From assembly GCF_000522985.1 (NCBI RefSeq), contig NZ_CP007128.1, forward strand, positions 2,340,220-2,404,219: DNA of 64,000 nt, read 5' to 3'. Positions within the stretch are counted from its first letter, which is position 1. Each line of letters starts with the position of its first letter. Position numbers and translations under genes: made by a program. This document shows positions 1 to 7,327 of the stretch, one piece after another. This stretch comes from Gemmatirosa kalamazoonensis. GTDB lineage: Bacteria; Gemmatimonadota; Gemmatimonadetes; Gemmatimonadales; Gemmatimonadaceae. Under the pieces are notes generated by a model. That model had not been told where the DNA came from. It was given only the letters and a program-made list of their open reading frames with translations, and made no database searches.

Positions 1-1
1 C

Positions 2-2317
2 GGCATGGCGAGCGCGATGGTCACCGTGTACGACGCGGTGCTGCGCCGGCCGCTCCCGGTGCGGGACCAGGACCGCCTCGTCGCGCCGCGCACGTACGAC
101 AAGGCCGGCGTCGAGCTCGCGCTGTGGCCCGAGGAGCTCGAGCAGCTCGGCCGCGACTCGCGCACCATGCGCGGCGTGGGCGGCTTCGCGCACTGGGGCT
201 CCAACGAGACGCCGCTGCGCGACGGCGACCGCGCGCTGGTGCTCAACCGCAGCGTGGTCGCCGGCCCGTTCTTCGACGTCCTCGGCGCGCGCCCCACGCT
301 CGGCCGCCTGCTGCGCCCCGAGGACCACGTGAAGGGTGCGCCGCCGGTCCTCGTGCTGAGCTACGCCGCATGGCGGCGCGATTTCGGCGGCGACCCGCGC
401 GTCGTCGGCCGCAAGCTGCGCGAGCCGTACCAGCAGACGTGGTACACGATCGTCGGTGTCGCGCCGGCGGGGCTCGACTATCCGTTAGGCACCGACTACT
501 GGATGCCGCTCGGTGGCTTCGCTCGCTCGCTGCTGAGCGTCGTCGCGCGCCTCGCGCCCGGCGCCACGCCGGCGGCGGCGCGCGCCGAGTACCTCGCGTT
601 CTCGCGCCGGGTCGACGAGAAGCATCCGGTGCGCTTCGCCCCCGTGCGCGCCGAGGCGCCGCTGCTCGTGGATGCGATCGGCGGCGACGCGCGGCCGATG
701 CTCGCGGCGCTCACCGCGGCCGTCGCGCTGCTGCTCGCGATCGCGTGCGTCAACGTCGGCAACCTGCTGCTCCTGCGCGCCACCGGCCGCGCGCGCGAGC
801 TGGCGGTGCGGCGCGCGTTGGGCGCCGGCCCGGGCGCCGTCGCGCGCATGCTCGTCGTCGAGAGCGCGCTGCTGGGCGTCGTCGGCGGCGCGCTCGGCCT
901 CGCGTGCGCCACGGTGCTCCTGCGCGCGCTCGTCGCGGTCGCGCCCGCGAAGCTGCCGCGCGTCGACGTCGTCTCGCTCGCCGGCGCGCCCGTGGCGATC
1001 GCCGCCGGCGTCACCGCGCTCGCCGTGCTGCTGTTCGGCGTCGCGCCCGCGCTCGTCGCCACGCGTGGCGCGCTCGCGGCCCTGCTCCGGCACGACGCGC
1101 GCTCGGGGCGCGAGTCGATCGGCCGGCGCCGCGTGCGACACGCGCTCGTCGCGGTACAGGTGGCGCTCGCGCTCGTCACGCTCGCCGGTGCCGGGCTCCT
1201 CGCGCGCAGCCTGCGTCGACTCGAGCGGCAGCCGTTAGGCTACACGCCCACGCACCTCGCGGTGCTCACGCTCGCCACCCCGGTGCCGCAGCCGGGGCCA
1301 CCCAAGGTCACGCCCGGCGGCACCATCGTCGACTGGGTCACGCTCGGCGAGCAGCTCCTCGCGCGCCTCGAGGCGCTGCCGGGCGTCGTCGCCGCGACGC
1401 CGGTCGTCGTACCGCCGTTCGTGGGCACGAACGTGTTCAACGTTCGCCTCGCGCCCGCCGACGCGCCCGACCCGCTCGCGGTCTCGGCGATGATGTCGTG
1501 GGAGATCGGCGGTCCGCACTACTTCGCGACGTTGGGCACCCCGCTGATCCGCGGGCGTGGCTTCAGTGCGACCGACGTCGAGAACGCGCCGCCGGTGGCC
1601 GTGGTGAGCGAGTCGCTCGCGCGCCGCTTCTGGGGCGACGGCGACCCGATCGGCCGCCGCCTGCGCGCGCCCGGCGACACGAGCGCGGTGACTATCATCG
1701 GCGTCGCCGCCGACACGCGGCTGCGCAGCCTGCGCGACCCGGCAATGGTCATCTACTACCCGTGGCGGCAGGGCTACTGGCAAGGGCTGTTCGCCATCCG
1801 CACCGACCGCGACCTCGCGCTCGTGCTGCCGTCCGTTCGCCGCCTGCTGCACGACGTCGACCCACGGATCGACCTCTGGCGCGCGCAGACGATGGACGAC
1901 TACCTCGCGGGTCCGCTGGCGCAGCCGCGTCTCAGCACGGTGCTGCTGTCCGGCTTCGGCGTCGTCGCCCTGCTGCTCGCCGCGATCGGCCTCTACGGCG
2001 TGATGGCGTCCGCGGTGCGCGAGCAGACGCGCGAGATCGGCGTGCGCATGACGCTCGGCGCCACGCCGTCGCGCGTGCGCGGCGACGTGCTGCGGCGCGC
2101 GCTCGCCGTGGCCGGCGTGGGGGCGGTCGCGGGGCTGGCCGGTGCGCTCGTCGGCACGCGGCTGCTCGCCTCGCAGCTCTACGAGGTGACCCCCACCGAC
2201 CCGCTCGCGCTGTTAGGCGCGTGTGCGCTGCTGCTCGCGGTGGCGCTCGTCGCGGCGTTCGTGCCGGCCCGGAGCGCGACACGGGTGGATCCGGCGCGGG
2301 CGCTGCGAGCGGAGTAG
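2..2317 (+). CDS. ADOP-family ABC transporter permease (5' partial)
   Basis: This MacB/FtsX-type permease runs into the window from the left; about the first 50 residues, including the first membrane helix, lie outside. What is visible begins in the loop after helix 1 (VLRRPLPVRDQDRLV) and has the duplicated permease layout. There is a periplasmic MacB_PCD-like domain (about residues 30-220), a three-helix FtsX block with ELAVRRALGAG near residue 270, a second periplasmic domain (about 400-620) and a second FtsX block with REIGVRMTLGA near residue 680. This is the pattern of the acidobacterial duplicated orphan permeases, which are usually encoded without an ATPase; none is seen here. Substrate unknown. 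The stop codon abuts the first GGGACTC array. Confidence 0.85.
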   Translation, partial: GMASAMVTVYDAVLRRPLPVRDQDRLVAPRTYDKAGVELALWPEELEQLGRDSRTMRGVGGFAHWGSNETPLRDGDRALVLNRSVVAGPFFDVLGARPTLGRLLRPEDHVKGAPPVLVLSYAAWRRDFGGDPRVVGRKLREPYQQTWYTIVGVAPAGLDYPLGTDYWMPLGGFARSLLSVVARLAPGATPAAARAEYLAFSRRVDEKHPVRFAPVRAEAPLLVDAIGGDARPMLAALTAAVALLLAIACVNVGNLLLLRATGRARELAVRRALGAGPGAVARMLVVESALLGVVGGALGLACATVLLRALVAVAPAKLPRVDVVSLAGAPVAIAAGVTALAVLLFGVAPALVATRGALAALLRHDARSGRESIGRRRVRHALVAVQVALALVTLAGAGLLARSLRRLERQPLGYTPTHLAVLTLATPVPQPGPPKVTPGGTIVDWVTLGEQLLARLEALPGVVAATPVVVPPFVGTNVFNVRLAPADAPDPLAVSAMMSWEIGGPHYFATLGTPLIRGRGFSATDVENAPPVAVVSESLARRFWGDGDPIGRRLRAPGDTSAVTIIGVAADTRLRSLRDPAMVIYYPWRQGYWQGLFAIRTDRDLALVLPSVRRLLHDVDPRIDLWRAQTMDDYLAGPLAQPRLSTVLLSGFGVVALLLAAIGLYGVMASAVREQTREIGVRMTLGATPSRVRGDVLRRALAVAGVGAVAGLAGALVGTRLLASQLYEVTPTDPLALLGACALLLAVALVAAFVPARSATRVDPARALRAE

Positions 2318-2379
2318 TCGGGACTCGGGACTCGGGACTCGGGACTCGGGACTCGGGACTCGGGACTCGGGACTCGGGA
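2318..2379 (+). repeat. Tandem array TCGGGAC x8 (left arm)
   Basis: Eight perfect 7-nt units start at 2318, 2325, 2332, 2339, 2346, 2353, 2360 and 2367, followed by a near-unit ending at the stop codon of the S23-type gene (TAA on the minus strand at 2380-2382). There is no sequence between the ADOP stop codon and the array. Confidence 0.97.
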
Positions 2380-2748
2380 TTATTCGCGACGCGGGCCGAG
2401 GCGATCGTAGAGCTTCGTCAGCATCTGCCCGACGCGCTGGTTCAACACGAGCAGCTCGCGCAGATCGCCCTCGCCCAGGTAGCCGACCGAGATCGTCGTG
2501 AGCAGGTGGCCCTGCAGCTCGCGATTGGAAGACCTGGAGGTGCCGATGTATCGCCGATAGTTGGCGCGGGTCGGCGAAGCGTAGCCCTCCACGATGTTCG
2601 CGACGACGGAATTGGCAGCGCTCCGGATCTGAGCGGCAAGGCCGTACTGCTCCTCGTGAGGGAGTCGTCGGGCGACCACGAAGCTGACACGCTGCTGCTC
2701 CATGGCTCGCTGCCATACCTCGAGGTCGCGGAAATCGCCGAAGCCCAT
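2380..2748 (-). CDS. Four-helix-bundle protein, 23S rRNA intervening-sequence (S23) type
   Basis: A protein of 122 residues with the S23/IVP signature. It has an N-terminal FRDLEVWQRAM helix, then LPHEEQYGLAAQIRSAANS, then the family hallmark NIVEGY, then a helix carrying GTSRSSNRELQ, and a C-terminal KLYDRLGPRRE. Family knowledge: these proteins form pentameric four-helix bundles, are encoded in 23S rRNA intervening sequences of Leptospira and Coxiella, and resemble the Avd accessory protein of diversity-generating retroelements. Their molecular role is unproven. The ATG at 2746-2748 matches the usual family start; a GTG ten codons upstream (2778) is an alternative. No ribosome-binding site is obvious. 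The gene is bracketed by inverted GGGACTC arrays and is opposite in strand to both neighbours. Confidence 0.9.
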   Translation of the reverse strand: MGFGDFRDLEVWQRAMEQQRVSFVVARRLPHEEQYGLAAQIRSAANSVVANIVEGYASPTRANYRRYIGTSRSSNRELQGHLLTTISVGYLGEGDLRELLVLNQRVGQMLTKLYDRLGPRRE

Positions 2749-2842
2749 GAGACGGTCGGTGCGGGACGGTACTTGCACCGCACGCTACCGGACGCGCGGA
2801 GGGTCAATGCACCGTTCCGTTGCGGGATGGTCGAATTCAACG

Positions 2843-2903
2843 CCCGAGTCCCGAGTCCCGAGTCCCGAGTCCCGAGTCCCGAGTCCCGAGTCCCGAGTCC
2901 CGA
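2843..2903 (+). repeat. Tandem array CCCGAGT x8 (right arm)
   Basis: Eight perfect units start at 2843, 2850, 2857, 2864, 2871, 2878, 2885 and 2892, followed by a partial CCCGA. It is the reverse complement of the left arm with the same copy number. It ends one base before the GTG start of the following lipoprotein gene, so that gene's normal leader and ribosome-binding site have been replaced or displaced. Confidence 0.97.
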
Positions 2904-2904
2904 A

Positions 2905-4488
2905 GTGCGTTCTCGCTCTCTTCTTCTCGTCCTCCTCGCGCTCGCCGCCTGCGCCCCCCGCGCCACGACCGCGCCCGGCGCGCCCACGTCCGGCGCCGCG
3001 ACGTCCGGCGCGCCCACACCGCCGAGCGCCGAGATGCGCGGCGTGTGGATCGCGACCGTCTCGAACATCGACTGGCCGAGCGTCGCGTCGCGCGGCGACA
3101 GCGCGCGCCAGAAGACCGAGCTGCGCACGCTGCTCGACCGCGCGGCCGCCGACGGCATGAACGCGGTCATCCTGCAGGTGCGCTCCGGCGCCGATGCGCT
3201 GTACACCTCGCGACTGGAGCCGTGGGCCGGGCTGCTCACCGGTACGCCGGGCACTGACCCAGGATGGGATCCGCTCGCGTTCGCGATCGACGAGGCGCAC
3301 GCGCGCGGCCTCGAGCTGCACGCGTGGTTCAACCCGTACCGCGCCGGCAGCGCGCGCGACTCGCTCGCGCTCCCCGCGAATCACGTCTTCCGCACGAACC
3401 GCGACCTCGTGCGGGTCTACGGCGGCGCGCTGTGGATGGATCCGGGCGACCCCGCCGTCCCCGAGCGCACGCTCGCCGCGATGACCGACGTCGTTAGGCG
3501 CTACGACGTGGACGGCGTGCACATCGACGACTTCTTCTACCCGTACCCGCAGTACGACTCGACGCGCAAGGCGATCGACTTTCCCGACAGCGCGACGTGG
3601 GCCGCGCACAACCCGCGCAACCTGTCGCGGGCCGACTGGCGCCGCGACAACGTGAACCGGTTCGTCGAGCGGATGTACGCCGAGGTGCACCGCGTGAAGC
3701 CGTGGGTGAAGGTCGGCATCTCGCCGTTCGGCATCTGGCGACCGGGCACGCCCGCGCAGATCAAGGGCCTCGACCCCGTGGAGTCGATCTACGCCGACTC
3801 ACGCGTGTGGCTGCAGCGCGGGTGGCTCGACTACTTCGTGCCGCAGCTCTACTGGGCGATCGATCCGCCGGCGCAGAGCTTCACCGCGCTGCTCGACTGG
3901 TGGACGCAGCCCGAGCAGAATCCGTTAGGCCGTCCCGTGTGGCCGGGGCTCGCGTCGTACCGCGTCGACACGACCGCGCTCCGACCCGACTCCGCGACGC
4001 TGCCGCGCATCGCCGACTCGGCTACGTTCAGCTACCGGCCCGACGAGATCCTGCGTCAGGTGCGTGAGACGCGCGCACGTGCGTCACGCCACGCGAGCGG
4101 CGTCGTGTTCTACAACGGCTCGTCGGTGCTCGTGCGCGCGGGCGGGGCGATGGGGCAGCGCGTGCGCGACTCGCTGTTCACCGCGCCCGCGCTCGTGCCG
4201 CCCATGCCGTGGCTCGGCGGCGGTGCGCCCGGCCGGCCGACGGTCGCCACGATCGCCGACACGACGGTCGACGGCGCGGCCGCGGTCGTTGCCCGCGTCG
4301 CGCCCGCCGGCGGCGAGCCGTCGCGCTGGTGGGCGGTGTCGTGGCGCGTGAACGGTGCGTGGACGCCGGCCGAGCGGGCATGGGGCGGGGCGCGGTCGCT
4401 CGTTAGGCGGGGCGGGGCCGACGGGGTCGCGGTGTGGGGTGTGTCGCGCACCGGCGTGCTCGGGGAGGCGGCGCTCGTCGGACGTTGA
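2905..4488 (+). CDS. GH10-like (GHL10/DUF187 type) glycosidase lipoprotein
   Basis: The product is a secreted lipoprotein of 527 residues. A signal peptide (RSRSLLLVLLALAAC, Cys at about 16) is followed by a low-complexity Ala/Pro/Thr linker. The catalytic-type domain starts at EMRGVWIATVSNIDWPS and includes LHAWFNPYRA and DGVHIDDFFYPYP near residues 200-215, then WVKVGISPFGIW and YFVPQLYWAI. These are hallmarks of family-10-like glycosyl hydrolases related to YngK, thought to act on peptidoglycan or other envelope glycans; the substrate is not predictable. The C-terminal 100 residues look like an Fn3-type beta domain. The GTG at 2905 is chosen because it begins the signal peptide; the open frame continues upstream only through the GAGTCCC array. 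Confidence 0.85.
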   Translation: MRSRSLLLVLLALAACAPRATTAPGAPTSGAATSGAPTPPSAEMRGVWIATVSNIDWPSVASRGDSARQKTELRTLLDRAAADGMNAVILQVRSGADALYTSRLEPWAGLLTGTPGTDPGWDPLAFAIDEAHARGLELHAWFNPYRAGSARDSLALPANHVFRTNRDLVRVYGGALWMDPGDPAVPERTLAAMTDVVRRYDVDGVHIDDFFYPYPQYDSTRKAIDFPDSATWAAHNPRNLSRADWRRDNVNRFVERMYAEVHRVKPWVKVGISPFGIWRPGTPAQIKGLDPVESIYADSRVWLQRGWLDYFVPQLYWAIDPPAQSFTALLDWWTQPEQNPLGRPVWPGLASYRVDTTALRPDSATLPRIADSATFSYRPDEILRQVRETRARASRHASGVVFYNGSSVLVRAGGAMGQRVRDSLFTAPALVPPMPWLGGGAPGRPTVATIADTTVDGAAAVVARVAPAGGEPSRWWAVSWRVNGAWTPAERAWGGARSLVRRGGADGVAVWGVSRTGVLGEAALVGR

Positions 4489-4569
4489 GCCCGCGGCGGC
4501 GGCCATGGCACGGAGCTTTCCCGTGAGACGTGGGAACCGGTCGTCGTCGCCGCAGTCGGGAGTGGAGCC

Positions 4570-5196
4570 ATGCGCCGTTCGCTGCTCGTCCTCGCCGTGA
4601 CCCTCGCGCCGTCCGTCGCCGCCGCGCAGGCGTTCGGCTTCGAGGACGACTACGGTCCCAACGGGCTCTATGCCCCGTCGCTGACGGTCACCTCGGGGGC
4701 GCAGACGCTCACCGTCACGCCGGGGGCGCCTAACGGATTGGTGAACGTCGCCTTCCCGGGCATGGCGCTTCTTGGCACGCAGGCGGTCACCGGTCTCGTC
4801 CAGGGGGTCAGGCCGGGGCTGGCCTTCGTGCCGTTGGTCTTCACGTTCCTCCGGCCCGTCGGCAGCATCACGTTCGCGTTCGGCGACGCCGGGGGCGATG
4901 ACGATACGCCGGCGCGGATCGCCGCGTTCGACCCGTCCGACGCGTCGCTCGGCGTCTGGGACACGCCGTATCCCAGGAGCTTCTGGCAGGGCAAGACGCT
5001 GTCGCTCACGTTCGCCGGCGCGGGCGCGAAGTACTTCGTCCTCTCCAGCCCGTCCCTCAACCCGAACAGCATCTACTGGGAGGTGCTCGACTCGGCGCCG
5101 GCCGTGACGACCCCCGAGCCTCCGCCGGCGGCGCTCGCCGCGGTCGGCCTGGTGGGCCTCGTCGCCGTGCGCCGAGCGCGGCGGGAGAGCCGCTAG
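4570..5196 (+). CDS. PEP-CTERM sorting-signal protein
   Basis: A secreted protein of 208 residues. There is an N-terminal signal peptide ending near AAAQAFGFEDDYG. The beta-rich body is of unknown function (residues about 22-175). The C-terminal tail has TPEPPPAALAAVGLVGLV followed by basic AVRRARRESR. The Pro-Glu-Pro motif, single hydrophobic helix and Arg-rich end are the PEP-CTERM signal, recognised and cleaved by an exosortase and linked to exopolysaccharide producers. No exosortase lies in this window, so it must be encoded elsewhere if the protein is processed. No family was recognised for the body. Confidence 0.75.
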   Translation: MRRSLLVLAVTLAPSVAAAQAFGFEDDYGPNGLYAPSLTVTSGAQTLTVTPGAPNGLVNVAFPGMALLGTQAVTGLVQGVRPGLAFVPLVFTFLRPVGSITFAFGDAGGDDDTPARIAAFDPSDASLGVWDTPYPRSFWQGKTLSLTFAGAGAKYFVLSSPSLNPNSIYWEVLDSAPAVTTPEPPPAALAAVGLVGLVAVRRARRESR

Positions 5197-5262
5197 CCCC
5201 GCCCCGCGATGGCGGGTGGCACGGTACGTGGATCTCTCGTACGCGTCCCGTCGCCGCCGCCG

Positions 5263-5919
5263 ATGTCAGAAGCCCGACCGCAGTCGCTCGCCGAAGAGGT
5301 CGCGAACAGCCTCACGCATGGCGTGGGGCTCGTCGCGAGTGTCGCCGCGTTCCCAGCGCTGCTCGTCGCCGCGTCGGCCCGCGGCGATCCGCTGCACCGG
5401 CTCAGCGCCGTCGTGTTCGGCGCGACGCTCGTCCTCTGCTACCTCGCGTCGACGCTCTACCACGCGGTCACCGTTCCGCGCCTCAAGCACGCGCTCCGGG
5501 TGCTCGACCACGCGGCGATCTTCCTGTTCATCGCCGGCACGTGGACCCCGTTCGCGCTCGGCGCCCTGCGCGGTACGGTCGGCTGGACGCTGCTCGTCGT
5601 CGTCTGGAGCATCGCGCTCGTCGGCGTCGCGATGAAGCTCTGGGTCGGCTGCCGGCCGGAGTACGAGCGCGTGTCGCTGACGCTCTACCTCGGCATGGGC
5701 TGGATCGTGGTGTTCGCCATCCGGCCGATCGTCGCGGCGATCGGCGTCGTCGGCTTCGCGTGGCTCGCCGCGGGCGGGCTCGCGTACACGCTCGGCGTCG
5801 TGTTCTACGCGCGCGACTGCCGGTGGCGCTACGGGCACGCGGTGTGGCACCTGTGCGTCGCGGCGGGGAGCGCGTGCCACTTTGTCGCCGTGCTGCGACA
5901 CGCGTGGCCGACGGGGTGA
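5263..5919 (+). CDS. Hemolysin III / YqfA-type (PAQR superfamily) membrane protein
   Basis: A protein of 218 residues with seven predicted transmembrane helices. The family motif EEVANSLTHGVG is at the N-terminus, followed by YHAVTVPRLKHALRVLDHAAIF (HlyIII signature, His and Asp in helix 2-3) and a C-terminal HAVWHLCVAAGSACHF segment. Conserved Ser/His/Asp/His residues bind zinc in the PAQR superfamily. Bacterial members are associated with membrane fluidity homeostasis; the haemolysin name is historical. ATG 5263 fits the usual N-terminus; a further ATG at 5209 would add 18 untypical residues. Confidence 0.9.
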   Translation: MSEARPQSLAEEVANSLTHGVGLVASVAAFPALLVAASARGDPLHRLSAVVFGATLVLCYLASTLYHAVTVPRLKHALRVLDHAAIFLFIAGTWTPFALGALRGTVGWTLLVVVWSIALVGVAMKLWVGCRPEYERVSLTLYLGMGWIVVFAIRPIVAAIGVVGFAWLAAGGLAYTLGVVFYARDCRWRYGHAVWHLCVAAGSACHFVAVLRHAWPTG

Positions 5920-6047
5920 ATCGGGCCGAGCGTCCCGCGGGTCGCTCGCTCTTCTGGCCTGCTTTCCGGAGACGACGTATCATCGGGTGCCCATGGCGCG
6001 CGTGTGCGCCATGGTGCGTGCGGCGCCGTCGGTCGACGGAGGACACC

Positions 6048-6581
6048 ATGAGAGCGCATCGCGGAAGCGTGCATCGCCGACTCGCTCGTGCCGTGCCCCT
6101 GCTCCTGCTCGGCGCAGCCTTCGCCTGTCGCGGGACCCGCGAGCCGCGCGAGACGCTGCAGCCGTCCGATCCGCGGGCGCAGGCCGAGCGATTCATCGCC
6201 GCCGTGAACGCGCGGGACGTCGACGCGCTGCTCCAGCTCTCGGCGGACACGCTGCTCTTTCGCGAGCAGCAGTGGCGGACGGCCAGCGACGGCGTCGGCT
6301 TCACGCTCGGCCCGCCCCTCGACACCGTGGTCGCGGGCACCGAGGCACGCCGCCGGTTCTTCACCGACCTCGCCGGTCGCGTCCACGTGCGGCAGCCCAC
6401 GGCGGTGGAGCACCCGCCGTCGAAGTCCGCGCTGTTCGCGCGCGAGCTGGCGAGCGCCGACCCCCGCTGGTCCGCGCTGACGCTCGTCGTCTTCCTGCGC
6501 GGCGAGGGCGACGTCGAGCACACGGCGATGACGGGGATGAATCCGCGAACACGCAAAGTGGCCGCGTTCTACGTCAACTGA
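6048..6581 (+). CDS. Small lipoprotein with SnoaL/NTF2-like domain
   Basis: A protein of 177 residues. A signal peptide with lipobox LLGAAFAC is followed by a region typical of NTF2-like (SnoaL/DUF4440) folds. It contains QAERFIAAVNARDVDALLQL near residue 50, aromatic/polar strands, and a C-terminal HTAMTGMNPRTRKVAAFYV strand. Members bind small hydrophobic ligands or act as accessory domains; no catalytic role can be assigned. The start is fixed by GGAGGA at 6039-6044. A TATCAT -10-like hexamer lies at 5978-5983. The next gene follows after 23 nt and may be co-transcribed. Confidence 0.75.
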   Translation: MRAHRGSVHRRLARAVPLLLLGAAFACRGTREPRETLQPSDPRAQAERFIAAVNARDVDALLQLSADTLLFREQQWRTASDGVGFTLGPPLDTVVAGTEARRRFFTDLAGRVHVRQPTAVEHPPSKSALFARELASADPRWSALTLVVFLRGEGDVEHTAMTGMNPRTRKVAAFYVN

Positions 6582-6604
6582 CAGCCATTCGTCGAGGAGG
6601 CCTC

Positions 6605-7309
6605 ATGACCGCGCCGACCACGAGTCCTACGCCGTCACTCACCCCGACCGCCGCGGCGACGCCGGCGTTCGACCCGAAGGGCAAGAGCTTTCTCGATCGA
6701 CTCGCCGCGTTCCAGGCCGACGCGCTCGCGACCTACGCCGTGACCGTGCACAAGGACTCCGGTCGCACAGCGGCGTGGCAGCAGAAGCACCACGTCGCCC
6801 ACATGTTCGCGTACAACAAGTACACGTCCACGCAGCCGGCGAACGTCGACAAGGGCGAGCGCACGATCTCGTGGACCCACCTGCAGGACGCGTCCGTCGT
6901 GTGGGAAGGTGGGGTGCTGTGGTCGGACTTCCTGCGCACGAAGTCGAACGGCACTCCGGTGCGCGATCCCAAGGGCTGGAAGGCCGGTCAGGAGCCCGAC
7001 AAGGCCAAGACGCTCGAGAACGTGAAGGCGCTGCTCGTCGCGGCGAAGATCGGCAACAGCGGCACCGCCATGGTGTCCTCCGGCATGTCGCCCTGCGGCG
7101 AGCCGTGCAAGTGTGGCGCGGGCCGCTCGAAGCACCTGGAGGAGGCCGCCGCGGATCTGAACAGCAGCGACCTCACCACGCTCACCGCCAAGCTCACGGC
7201 GGCGAAGGCCGGCGACATCGACGCCTACCTGGCGAAGTTCGGCCTGCATCGGCCGCTCGTGAACCACCCCGAGAGCCCCGAGGAGTGGCACGTCGAGGCC
7301 ACCGACTGA
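6605..7309 (+). CDS. Hypothetical protein with a CxxxCxC cluster
   Basis: A protein of 234 residues with a strong ribosome-binding site (GAGGAGG about 6 nt upstream). The N-terminus is a Pro/Thr/Ser/Ala-rich linker (residues 1-23). The rest is soluble, with a His/Lys segment QQKHHVAHMFAYNKY and one cysteine cluster, PCGEPCKCG, that could bind metal. No signal peptide or membrane helix is seen. I do not recognise the family. It converges on the M20 gene with an 18-nt gap. Confidence 0.7.
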   Translation: MTAPTTSPTPSLTPTAAATPAFDPKGKSFLDRLAAFQADALATYAVTVHKDSGRTAAWQQKHHVAHMFAYNKYTSTQPANVDKGERTISWTHLQDASVVWEGGVLWSDFLRTKSNGTPVRDPKGWKAGQEPDKAKTLENVKALLVAAKIGNSGTAMVSSGMSPCGEPCKCGAGRSKHLEEAAADLNSSDLTTLTAKLTAAKAGDIDAYLAKFGLHRPLVNHPESPEEWHVEATD

Positions 7310-7327
7310 CCGCGTCCCTCGGATGCG

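Larger units (their letters stand above)
2318..2903. mobile_element. Inverted heptamer-array element enclosing an S23-type gene
   Basis: The unit starts directly at the stop of the upstream permease and ends two bases before the next gene's start codon. It consists of eight copies of TCGGGAC, a four-helix-bundle gene on the minus strand, and eight copies of the complementary CCCGAGT. If transcribed through, the two arms could pair into a stem of about 55-60 bp with the gene in the loop. That is the architecture of 23S rRNA intervening sequences, which carry the same protein family. It is called a mobile element by inference: no transposase, target-site duplication or empty site can be seen in one genome. 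Confidence 0.55.

Noticed and set aside
2318-2903. CRISPR-like repeats
   Set aside because: The units are 7 nt in direct tandem without spacers, and inverted on the other side. There are no cas genes.
124-2904. Long open frame running from inside the ADOP gene through the repeat arms into the lipoprotein
   Set aside because: It is a high-GC frame without stops. Upstream of 2905 the translation is Arg/Ala-rich in the wrong frame of the ADOP gene, then repeat-encoded. Only the part from the signal peptide onward is a gene.
5263-5919. Haemolysin toxin
   Set aside because: Hemolysin III/YqfA proteins are PAQR-type membrane proteins. The name does not imply a toxin here.
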